From Osedax fenrisi (taxonomy: Eukaryota > Annelida > Polychaeta > Sabellida > Siboglinidae): 64,000 nucleotides of DNA. The position numbers and the translations under genes are program-made. The notes below the pieces were generated by a model, which saw only the letters and a list, made by a program, of their open reading frames with translations, had not been told where the DNA came from and did not search any database. This document shows positions 34,621 to 46,000 of the stretch, in pieces; positions within the stretch are counted from its first letter, which is position 1; each line of letters opens with the position of its first letter. The stretch lies in the NCBI GenBank assembly GCA_964019155.1, contig OZ025240.1:28622749-28686748 (forward strand), in the 5' to 3' direction.

Positions 34621-36566
34621 TACATATTGTATATAGTAGACTTGTATTGGGTTGCACAATACAACTCAATATTGGATATAATGATATTACAAAGACCTAA
34701 AATAGTATACATATAATATTAATAAAGAATAACATAATTTGTAGATCTTAAAAGTGGAGGGGGATATTAGATATTATATCCCCCCTTTTTATGACGCCCC
34801 TAATCAGGAGGATATTATATCCCCCCTTTTTATGACGCCCCTAATCAGGAGGATACACTCTATTTTATAAATAGATTAATTTATGAAATTATTAAAATGT
34901 TAGTAACATTAATGAATCATTTATAATGATTACTTATTGTTAACTTTTAATGAATACATTTTAAGTATGACATTATTTTAAAATAAGATATGAAATAACA
35001 CTACAAATGTAATGCATTATAATCTCATGCATAGCTCTTCATATATCTATCATATACATTACATTTACGGTTAACTCACTATTTCTGCAATGGTTACTGT
35101 TTGTACTACGAGCTATATACTTTTCAGTTGTATAATTTAATTATATTTAAATGATATTTATTTATCTGTTAAATAAAATATGCATTGATATTTTAAATTA
35201 TATTTCTATATAAATATTTTATTAAAAATACGAAATTATTTATAAATTAGGTTAGAATTGAAAGCTATTTTATATCATTTATATCGAAATTCCCAATAAT
35301 ATAATGTGTATTAAATTATATTATGAATTTAATATAATCATATTGAAAGCGTTGATTTAAAAACGAATTTTTGCATTGATTCAAATCACATTTATAATTC
35401 TGAACCATTTTATAATATAATAAAATGACACAAGAGGAAAATAAAAGTTTCATTAAATATACGTTAGCAGATATCCTGTCCTTGTATCTATTATCACACT
35501 TATACAAATATAAGTTGATATTAGTAGGGGATGTCACACACCTTGTTTTGGTGAAAATTATTTTTATTTAAAATTTTGTTTATTTTATATTACTATTCTA
35601 TGATTTGTTTTTTAATAACTGTAAAGAAATTATTTATGAAAACAGTCTAGAAATAACATAAAAAGTGGTTTATATATATTAATTATATATGATATATAAT
35701 GTATTCATATATATTCAAATGCTGTTTTCTCAGAATAGATAATTTGTATGTGTATAATTGCAAAGAATAACAATTTCTATAGAAATACCACCAATTAAAA
35801 AATGGTAATTTTTATACATATATGTTATATATGTTATATAATATATATTATAAAAATGACGTTCAATAGCCGCATTAAAAGTGTAGAATAGAGTGTAATG
35901 TAATGAATAGAATACAACAACAATTAGCTCAATTCAATGAATAGAATTATGCAAATGTAAATTTCTAAAATCCCATTATTTGCTATCTCTATACATAAAG
36001 AAGCGGGTATCATGTGACATCCCATTAAGCTAGTAATAACAAATATTTTGCGAAGAAAAGATATAGCAATCCATATCTATAGAATGTAATTAATAATGAA
36101 TCATTGCAGTTCTAGCTATAATATCACCACTGAATTAGATTTAGGTTTGACACATTTTTTTAAAGAACAATGTTTCCATTGTTCTATAAAGTTACATGCA
36201 ATATACGTTATCTGTTACTCTGTATTTAGATATGTATAGCATTTAAAACCAACATATCCTATTGATATATTATATATTAGTAATGAGTACTTATTTTTCA
36301 TCATATAAATAATAATTTAAAACCTATTTTAAAAGTATATAGTTCTATACAGATTAACATTATAAACAATACATTTTCTGAAATAACAACCTATGTAGGT
36401 GGCGCTGTTTAGGGTTTGTGCACAAATGTGTCAAATTACATGATTTCTGATAAGTAGTATATCTTTCGTTAGAAAATATTTGGTATCTTTAAAATATTAA
36501 ATTAATCGATATTAATTTAAAATATAATTATTACAAATAATTATTAATGACTAATACAAATAAATG

Positions 36567-36603
<37 letters not shown>

Positions 36604-38828
36604 TTACCGTAGCCATGCCGAATTCTACGTAATATCCCACTTTAGATATGTCTTTCTCCATTTCGAATTTAATGAATTCAGCATAATTGCACCTGTGGAG
36701 ATATTATCAAATATTAAAATTAATAAAAATATGATATCGATATAAAACGGATAGAGAGTTATAGGATGGACACGTAACGAATGTCATATCATTATACCTC
36801 TATATGGTCGTATTAATTATAACTAACTCTAGACAACATTGAATGCAGCTTTAGATTTTAGCAAGAGACGCGTGATTATTGATATCATACACGTGGATTG
36901 CTACCGCGATACGTATACACTAACTCCATGTGATTCGCGGCGAGTAACGAACACCATTTCTTGAAGCCGGCGCTCAATATGATGCCGGAGATCATGAACA
37001 GCATGACGCAGGAACACGATACTATCAACGAGACGAAGGAAGACAACCACGATCTGTTGACACATTCGTAATCGTTAGTAACTATTTCGGCCATCGAATA
37101 AACTATTGAAAAAGAAATGAAATAAGTATCTTCATTAACGAACGATATCATTCGGAATAGTGAATTTTTGTAACGTATTACATCGCAGTTATTATGTAAT
37201 AAGTGAATATTTACATTACTTTTATATACTATAGAAGGAACATTATGTTTTATGAATTATGAATATATATGTTTTATTTTAAATAGAATATTTATATCTG
37301 TAATTAAAAGGAAGTGCATGCAATAGTATGAAAACAAAGCATGCAATATCACGAACCATAAAATTTAAACCATTACAAATAGATAGTTAAAACGTCCTAC
37401 ATTATTTTGGATATTTCAAGTAGTACGTGAGGGTGACAGACGTTTCGTATAAAAATATCAGACGTTTTTCGTATAAGGAATTTATAAGTTTGTTATCTAT
37501 TAAATAGTTAATAATTTACTTTATAAATATTGTATTCCTATTATAATATTTGTATATATATTTATTGCAAGTAAAACAATATTATTATAAATTATGACTG
37601 TGAAATATTATATTTATATTAATATTTATATCGAACGTTTCGTATAAGATGTTTCTTATACGAATTGCAGAAATTGTGTTAATATATATTTAGATTTTTT
37701 TTAATTACTATATATACTTGGGATATTGCAATATTTTATTTTAATATATATATATATATATAATTAATTTATTGGGTATCGTTACTTTATTTATATATTT
37801 TAGTTATAATACAATTATATTATTATAGATGGAGTAAACAACTCGTTATATGATTTTATTTATAAAGGTATAGAAAAGGGCTTTTGGTATATCATTAATA
37901 TAATTTATACAAATACATCTCATAAGATACAAAATTATTTATAAAGTAAATTATTAACTATTTAATAGATAACAAACTTATAAATTCCTTATACGAAATG
38001 TCTGAAATTATTATATGAAACGTCTGATATTCTTATACAAAACGTCTGATATCTTTATATGAAACGTCTGGTATTCGTACGTGATATTAAATAATATTTA
38101 AAATATTAGGAAATTCTATTATAACACTCTATAACACTAAAACAATTATATAATATATAAATGTTTATAATCATAGTTTTAGATATAATAATATGCCATA
38201 TTATATGTTTAACATATAACATAATGTTATATCTTGGGGACCCCAAGTTGGAGTATATATGTATCATAGATTCCGTTACTATAATTATTATAATAATAGT
38301 CACTATTATTAATAGTGTACCTAGTAGGTAACCTACTGTGATTCTTTGCCCGATATGTAGGACGTTTTAACTAAATAGTTAAGTAATATTACAATATGTA
38401 ATAGATTTAATAAATAAGTTATTTATTATTTTATTATAATAGTATTATACTAAGTATAATAATTAAAATATAATTAAATTATTTAATAAATATAATTAAA
38501 TTATATTTAAATTATTACGTAATTAAAAAAAAATTACAACTAACAAATCGTAATCTTTAAACAGGTGAATAGAAAGCCAAAATATATAAAATAAAGAAAA
38601 TAACATTGATAGAATAGGTATTGTCTTAGAATAACTACAATAGCTACTATCTCCCCAATTTACACTTAAATATGACGTTTCTGACCAGTTTCCAGTTGCA
38701 AAAAGTAAACAATGACCATTAAAGTGTGCATCATTGATTATTAATGGGATAAAGCTCAAAATACTAAATAAGAAGAGTATAACATATAAATTAACATTAA
38801 ATAGCATTGCTAAATTAGATATACCCAT
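32852..38828 (-). CDS. TMEM179: transmembrane protein 179 (4 exons)
   Basis: Exons on the minus strand: 38828-38545, 37102-36925, 36692-36608, 33010-32852 (TAA), about 234 residues, the same size as human TMEM179 (233). TMEM179 is a four-pass membrane protein whose biochemical role is unknown. Seen: hydrophobic segment 1 (LYVILFLFSILSFIPLII), the family block HFNGHCLLFATGNW, segment 2 (IPILSMLFSLFYIFWLSI), segment 3 (FVSLIVSCSCVMLFMISGII) before GFKKWCSLL, and segment 4 (FCTWVCFLGWMLATAI) followed by a basic cytoplasmic tail with NLHKEEDFM. Exons 2-3 (phase 2) and 3-4 (phase 0) join cleanly. Exon 1 ends in phase 2 at a GTTAGT donor while exon 2 needs phase 1, so one base is unexplained. The 3' end lies 675 bp from the convergent PRKCSH-like stop. 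Confidence 0.87.
34477..34843. mobile_element. small hAT-like MITE with duplicated right end
   Basis: Ends taggggcatca and tgacgccccta, flanked by atcaggat (34469-34476) and atcaggag. The right end plus the target copy (41 bp: atcaggaggatattatatcc and on to gacgccccta) is present twice in tandem, ending at 34802 and 34843. In TMEM179 intron 3. Confidence 0.75.
35870..36022. mobile_element. degraded end of the 47-kb TIR element family
   Basis: Reverse complement of 47270-47345: shares tagctcaattcaatga and cccattatttgctatct. The terminal agggcatacc is replaced by a diverged gggtatcatgtgac. Confidence 0.6.
36036..36490 (+). repeat. dispersed repeat family R3, copy 2
   Basis: Shares aaatattttgcgaagaaaag-type start, tgaattagatttaggtttga, taaagttacatgcaatata and a closing atatctttcgttagaaaata with the copies at 10.7 and 46.4 kb, same orientation. 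Confidence 0.8.
36608..36692 (-). CDS. TMEM179: TMEM179 exon 3
   Basis: 85 nt encoding CNYAEFIKFEMEKDISKVGY and YVEFGMAT. It matches the acidic extracellular loop before the last membrane segment. Acceptor ctccacag, donor GTAATA. Confidence 0.85.
36925..37102 (-). CDS. TMEM179: TMEM179 exon 2
   Basis: Acceptor tttcaatag. It encodes VYSMAEIVTNDYECVNRSW, membrane segment 3 and GFKKWCSLLAANHM. The GTTAGT donor splits a GAG codon whose last base starts exon 3. Confidence 0.87.
37384..38373. mobile_element. foldback element in TMEM179 intron 1
   Basis: Ends tagttaaaacgtcctacat (37384-37402) and atgtaggacgttttaacta (38355-38373). Subterminal blocks repeat cagacgtttcgtata and its complement, and ataagtttgttatctattaa at 37486 is matched inverted at about 37970. 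The octamer atagttaa occurs at 37383-37390 and 38376-38383 and may be a target copy overlapping the left end. No coding. Confidence 0.78.
38545..38828 (-). CDS. TMEM179: TMEM179 exon 1
   Basis: Starts MGISNLAMLF. It contains two membrane segments around an extracellular loop with HCLLFATGNWSET (one NWS sequon). The GTTAGT donor at 38544-38539 gives phase 2. Confidence 0.85.
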
Positions 38829-39421
38829 TTTTTAATTATATTATATTAAATTTAATTTATCAAAACTTAAATAATTCTTCCTTATGAATTTATTATCGTT
38901 GTGTGTATTCGTATAATCTTTGCTAACGCCTGTATTATTTAAAATTTTAGCATTTATACATTTGTATTGATAAGGTTATTATTTACTTGTTATTACATTA
39001 CAAATTATAATGGTCTATATGAATATATTTAGATATGATTTAGTTTTATTATGCTCTATTTTATCATATTTTAGTATAATATATATCTATTATATTTTTA
39101 ATTTGTTATTTTTACACGCTCTAAATATTTCTGTATCTCGACTAGAGGCAACATTTGTAAACAATACTATGTAATAATTCAACTATAGAGGACGCTAGTT
39201 ATAACGAAATATGTAGTAAACGATAATAGTTTTAGAGTAATAATCTATATATGTATATAATGTGTAATACATGCTTGTTTATATTATATATATTTATTAT
39301 ATATTTATTATGATATATATATTATATAAAATCATTTATTATAATAATAATAATACATTATTTTATATACAACGTATAACTTAGAATATACTACAAATAT
39401 AATATTAATATAATTATATAC

Positions 39422-39591
39422 CGTGAATCTCAAAGCATGCCGCTTTTTATTAATAGAAAGTTCAATTTTTATTTTCAAATAATAATTATTATAATTTTGG
39501 GGTTGTGTGATTTCTTTGGTTTATTTTTTTAGCTGAATTATAAGCTCTGACATTATTATAATAACAACCGGCGACCTACTTCGAGATAATT
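39422..39591. mobile_element. foldback MITE (GCATGCCGC ends), copy 2
   Basis: Ends gtgaatctcaaagcatgccg and cggcgacctacttcgagata, matching the element at 18319-18576. The interior has tttttttagctgaattataa, the same unit as the 11.3-kb array. Confidence 0.68.
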
Positions 39592-40027
39592 CATTATATA
39601 CTAATTTGATATCGACAAGCGCTCCTATAGTTGAATTATATGAATTATTACATTTAGTTGATTGTAATCTAATAATTTTAAATAAGAATTTTGTTTTCAA
39701 AAATGTATTACTTTGTTTGATATTTTTTATTAGTAAAACTTTGTTCAAGGGATATGTTCAATTGCAAGTATATTGGACAGTTGTAATTTTTATGTGGAGT
39801 CTGTTATTATACTTATGACGAGCAGAAGGACGGATTTTATAACGTCTCTAAATGAATCATCAGATTTACTATTTTAAATATTTAAGCGACACACATATAT
39901 ATATAATTACATCCACGTTTTTATGTGTCATGTTTGATGGTTATTATGAATAATGAATCGTCTAATAACATACATAGTATATATTATATATATCACATAC
40001 ATAGTATATATATCATATACATATAAT

Positions 40028-40946
40028 TAGGGTTGTTAAAAAACGCGTTTTTTATTATTGTTTGTTTAAAACATGTTTTAGACGGTTTTTTTCGTTTTTA
40101 ATTCGTTTTATTCGTTTTTTATCCGTTTTTTTCTGTTACAAAATATAAAATTATTTAAATAAAGTAGATATGTTGTTAAATAATAAAATAATAATAAAGT
40201 AAGTACATATTATATGAATAATCAGTAATAATTCAAATAATATATTATCTGTATTATTAGCATTATTAAATCATATTGTCAAACTATACATTAGTATGAC
40301 AATTATAATAATTATAATATTTATTTTGTTATAACACTGAGTATTTCTGTATTATTTAATTATTTGTTATAGACATGGAGATTGTATCACAATCTATAGA
40401 TATATGTACATTATATAATTAATAGTATAAACGCTGTATGAACTTTCATATTTATATTATAATAAATTATTATAAATAATAAAGTAAAATTAGATTTCTT
40501 TTATGTTCTGATATAATAAATTATATAATAATATATATTATGAACTTCATATTTCTTTTATATATTAATATATTATTATTAAAAAAATATGAAAATTCAT
40601 ACTATTTTTTTATATAATTTTAAACATAATATATATTATTATACAATTTATTATATCAAAACATAAAAGAAATCTAATTTAACTTTTAATAATAATATTA
40701 TATTTGTATACACATATTTTATACATTTATTAAATATTCATTTACAAAAAAAAGAGCAGATAAATTATTATTTGTCAAATTGAATTTAAATTTAAATTTA
40801 AATATTAACAATTAAATAAATATATGTATAAATGTATGTCTCTTGTTTTTTTCTGTTTTTTTCGTTTTTAATTCTATGTTTAAAACGGTTTAAAACGCGT
40901 TTAAAACGTCTGTTTAAAACGTGTTTTTTATTAACTCACAACCCTA
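40028..40946. mobile_element. hAT-type MITE with perfect 8-bp target duplication
   Basis: Starts tagggttgttaaaaaacgcg and ends gtgttttttattaactcaca plus acccta, flanked by catataat at 40020-40027 and 40947-40954. Non-coding, 919 bp, with an internal palindrome around ttcttttatgtt. Confidence 0.88.
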
Positions 40947-41824
40947 CATATAATATATTATTACATATTGATATTTTGGGTTTGTTTGATATTGGTTCAC
41001 CGAATTTTTAGTAACTTCCTTAATTGTCAATTAGTAATTGAGCCTATACAAGCTTGTGTTAATCATTGAGAAATATAAAAGATTTGAACTTTAGATATGT
41101 TTTACTTAAAATAATTATTTAGATTTACCTAAATAAATAAAAGAGTTTTCACATGCAACTCTTATCTTACTAATTGTCCTGCTGCAATATACGCTATATC
41201 TTGACTAAAGGCACATATTTATAAACAATACTATGCATTGTTCTACTATAGAGGGTACTAATGATATCAACATAATATTATAATATATGTAAGCGACTAG
41301 TTATAACGACTAATATATGATATGTATCTATGTATGTGAGTCATGTTTACGATGTACGTGTTATTATTGTATAATCATTATATATCATAATAATGAATGA
41401 GTTTATATGAAAATTATAATCATATACAGATTACTTTATTAGTAATAAAATAAATTTATAATAAATTAAAAACAACCTCTAATATTTAACTAAATTAATT
41501 ATTGCCAACAGTTAAATATATTTATAGACAAATACACATATAAATAATTTATAAAAAAAATGTTGATTAATATTATATATTAACAATTATAATTTGAAAT
41601 CATTGCTAAACATATTTTTCTTTCTTTAAAATAATTAATATATAAAATATACTATATATTAAATTATTCGATTACTTTGTTGCGGTATATTCATTATTAA
41701 CATCACACTGCAGCATATTCCCAATGTAGTACTACGGCGTACGCTAATCATTACAATATGCTAAAATTGTGTAATTATTTGTTTAGAATTGTATCTTTTT
41801 AATATGAATGAGATATGCGTATTA

Positions 41825-42228
41825 GGCTAATACACAGCTAATACACAGCTAATACACGGCTAATACACAGCTAATACACGGCTAATACACAGCTAATACA
41901 CAGCTAATACACAGCTAATACACAGCTAATACACAGCTAATACACAGCTAATACACGTCTAATACACGGCTAATACACGGCTAATACACAGCTAATACAC
42001 AGCTAATACACGGCTAATACACAGCTAATACACGGCTAATACACGGATAATACACAGCTAATACACAGCTAATACACGGCTAATACACGGCTAATACACG
42101 GCTAATACACAGCTAATACACGGCTAATACACGGCTAATACACAGCTAATACACAGCTAATACACGGCTAATACACAGCTAATACACAGCTAATACACGG
42201 CTAATACACGGCTAATACACGGCTAATA
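41825..42228. repeat. 11-bp minisatellite, about 36 copies
   Basis: Units gctaatacaca and gctaatacacg alternate irregularly with almost no other variation (one gtctaatacac-type and one ggataatacac-type change). Ends cleanly at taatactattagctg. Confidence 0.95.
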
Positions 42229-42751
42229 CTATTAGCTGATAACAATGAGTTAACATTCGATATTGTGACATTTTTTGTAGAACATTTTATATTTATTAGA
42301 TGTAAATTACTTCGATTAATAATATAAATAAATATAGATTTAGACATTGATAACAAATATCAATCTATATAACCATATTAATTCTAATATAGTTTCTAAT
42401 TATTATATAAACTCTAATTATTTAAAATAAAGTACACTATAACAAATAAATTGGTTTATTTCACGATTATATACATTATATTACACATCGCATGTAAAGT
42501 TGACATTGTAAACTCATGATTCATACCTCCTTTCCATCGTGATGAGCTACATTTGATGTTCCCGCATAATTTCTTCTATAGGGATTCTATCGTAGTTTAA
42601 ATTTATATGATATGAATCCTACATCTTCAAATTAAACTAAATATGAATACTCTTTTAGTTTTATGATACATTACAGTTTCATGATGTCAATAAAATATGT
42701 ATAAATAAATTTTATATATTATTTTATTAAACTCAGTCTTAATATATGTTT

Positions 42752-42802
<51 letters not shown>

Positions 42803-42851
42803 TTATATATATGTGGTAAATAAATTATTGAGTAATGAATTTTTAGAAAGT

Positions 42852-43016
42852 ATGGAGAATATTGCAGTCGAAAAGAATGAGACTAAATGTGAGGGAGATG
42901 CTATTGTCAGTGAACTAAAACAGCAAGTTGAAACTAATGCTGTTGAAACTAAAGCAGAAGAAACGATAACTGATGATGTCATAGATACTGAAACAGATGC
43001 TGAAGAAATACAATTG
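42852..43016 (+). CDS. PRPF39: PRPF39 exon 1
   Basis: MENIAVEKNETKCEGD to TDDVIDTETDAEEIQL. Acidic and disordered, with no homology to vertebrate N-termini beyond composition. Assigned from the in-frame GTTAAT donor to a phase 0 acceptor at 43393 and the similarity of its end to exon 2. Confidence 0.72.
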
Positions 43017-46000
43017 GTTAATTTCAAATTGAAATTTTCAATTAATTAGTTATATATCAATGTAATTATTATATTGTTTATAAACTTGTATATAAATATT
43101 GTTTATAAATATTGTATATAAATATATTTAAATTATATATATATATATATTATATTATAAATTATATATTATCATATATATCAATTATTTTATTTTATCA
43201 TCAAACTTTACCCTAAACATAGATATTTCGATAAACTATTATTGCTTCTGTATCTACTCTGATATTATTATTATTATTATATATATTATATATGATATAA
43301 TATACTATTCTAAATCTAATGTTATATGAGTTAAGACTCGTGCAATTAATAGCCAACAATAATACTATTATACGTTAATGCTAAACGCACAGGAACTGAA
43401 TGCGGACGTCAGTTCTTCCGATAGCGAGGAGGAAACCGAATCTAAAGAGCAAGGCTCGCCTAAGGTTGATGTGAAGGAGGCTGAACCAGAAGAACAGCAG
43501 GCATCACCGGCACCCGAGTCACCGGAACAACTAGTCACGGATGACGTAGTAGACGAAGACGAGGATACGGAGATGTCGGAGATCCCCGCTGTAGCTGAAC
43601 CCGTCGTCAATGTTAATATGTCATCGTATTCTGTAGCGTAACCATCGAAAGGGGGGGGGTCTGATCTGAGAAATAGCGCTGACAACATATCACAATTGAG
43701 ACAATGTGGCGCTTATCACCACTATTACATTACTTCAGTGAGATATTATATTGATGTCAATACAAGTGAATTCACGTTCACGATAGCATATACATATATT
43801 ACCATTAATAAATGCTATTATATAACTTCATAATGTTAAATATAGCATTAATTGAATGCAATAGTGCATAGATAATAATTTTAAATAAGTAATATTTTAT
43901 ATATATATATAATATTTACAGAGGTTACATAATGCTATATAATAAATATATTTACGAATTTAATATAATCTTAAAACAGTTGGATCCAGATTTGCAGAAA
44001 CTTTGGGACTTAGTAAATAAGAATAGGAATGATTTCTTATCATGGACATATCTACTGCAACACGTGGAACAGGGAGTTAGTATATCAATACCTGATGTTA
44101 TACGAACATTCGTAAAAGTAAGGAATATATATATATCCACATACCATATGTATATATTTGCAAATTATGAATATGAATATTTTACTAAGATCCATGCAAT
44201 AGATTTGTTAGTTTTAATTGCGTTAATAATATACAAAAGTATTAATTTCGTTGTTTTATTATTAATTTAAAGTTTGTTGTAATAGAGAATATATATGTAC
44301 ATATTATATATATATATATTATGAATAGATAGCATCACTAATGAAACAACACTCGTGACCTCTAATACGACCTCTGTATACAGTCTGAATACACGTCAAC
44401 CGTGAAGGTGTATAATTCATTCCTGGAGAAGTATCCTTATTGCTACGGGTACTGGAAGAAATACGCCGATATAGAACCTACCCCAGCCGCCAGTCAATTG
44501 GTATGTATAATATTGTCTCACTTAATCATTATTACAAGCATATTTACATTGCAACTTTATTAATATTTTTGAAACTTACTATAATAGATATATATATATA
44601 TATATATATATATTATTACTATAAACTTTATCGATTAAACATATCAATTTATAATTATGCTTATATAATATTAATATTATTTATAAATTTAAAGAAGTCT
44701 TCTTTTCGCGTACATATTCGTCGATATATCGACTATATATATATATACTATTACTCCCATTAGTACCCCGTATTACATATTTCACTAATGAGTCATATTT
44801 TAGACGTGATCCAGGCGAATCGGTTAACGCGGGATCGACGAATCTTGTCTCTCTTTCTCACTCACTATCGTATACGGAACGGTAAACCACGCTTGCAATG
44901 CGATGATAGAGCGTTTATTAAACGGAACTTTAGCCGGTGTTTTAATTACAAATTATCACTTTATTACTTTTTCAAAATTGTTACCAATAATTTTTGTAAA
45001 ACGTTTAATTTTATAGCCCTTTTTAAGTTTCTCTCATCGCATTATCATCACCTTCGCATCTATTGCCCAAGTCTAAAGTGAAAGCCCCCGCCGCCCGCCA
45101 CGCCTAGTTAGGTACGGCCACCGATCATCCCAGATCGCGTAGGTCGTGCGTTTGTACACGGTTACCACGACGACGACCTAGCTAACCTAGTTCCGTCGAC
45201 CGCCACCAGGTGTACGAAAGGGGCGTCGCCGCCGTATCGATGAGCGTCGACCTCTGGGTTCACTACATCACGTTCTGCATCAATATGTACGCTAACGACG
45301 ACGATATCAACACTAAGATACGCAGGTAACCTGTCATTCTTATGATCTGTGTGAACTATGTCATCAACTAGTACATTTGTGTCTATTTCGATAATTTGTG
45401 TTCAAGATGCACACTTTTTACATTTATTTCTTGATATATACATAATTATCTTTATGCACATATTGTAATGATATTTAGAGAATTTTATAGTAATTGTTGA
45501 TTATTTTAATTCGATAAAACAATAATGATACAAATGTTATGATGATATTAAAATTATCAAAATTTAATAATTTCATTATACAGTAGAATTCTAATTTAGT
45601 AAACATGGAATTAATTAATATTTTCTAATTATTTAGTAGGAATTATATTTTGTATATGTTAAAAAATTTCATATTAGCTATAATAATATGTATATTATTT
45701 TGATAATGTTAAACAAAATGTTTTAAATAATAAAAATGAAAAAAAAAACATAAAAATATATTATAATAAAATTATTATTATAATAAAGTAAAATTATATA
45801 TCTTTTATGTTTTGAAAAACTTTGAAAAACTTTTATAATTGAAAAATGAATTATTTAATAATTATATAAAATAAATGAATACAAATATAATAAATATTAT
45901 ATTATTATAATAATAAAGTAAAAATAGATTTCTTTTATGTTTTGCTATAATAATATATATTAAGTTTAATATTATATAAAAAACTGTATAAACTTTCATA

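Larger units (their letters stand above)
38829..42851. other. divergent intergenic region TMEM179/PRPF39
   Basis: Four kilobases that must hold both promoters. Mostly occupied by a MITE (39422-39591), a hAT MITE (40028-40946) and an 11-bp minisatellite (41825-42228). A (TA)n run at 42755-42794 lies just before PRPF39 exon 1. No separate gene seen. Confidence 0.55.

Noticed and set aside
41825..42228. CRISPR-like array
   Set aside because: Eleven-base units without spacers in a eukaryotic sequence: a minisatellite.
43368..43688. Minus-strand 106-codon open frame rich in Ser
   Set aside because: It is the antisense shadow of PRPF39 exon 2.
44440..45081. Plus-strand open frames of about 100 codons in PRPF39 intron 4
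   Set aside because: AT-rich low-complexity readings rich in Tyr and Ile, without homology or splice fit.
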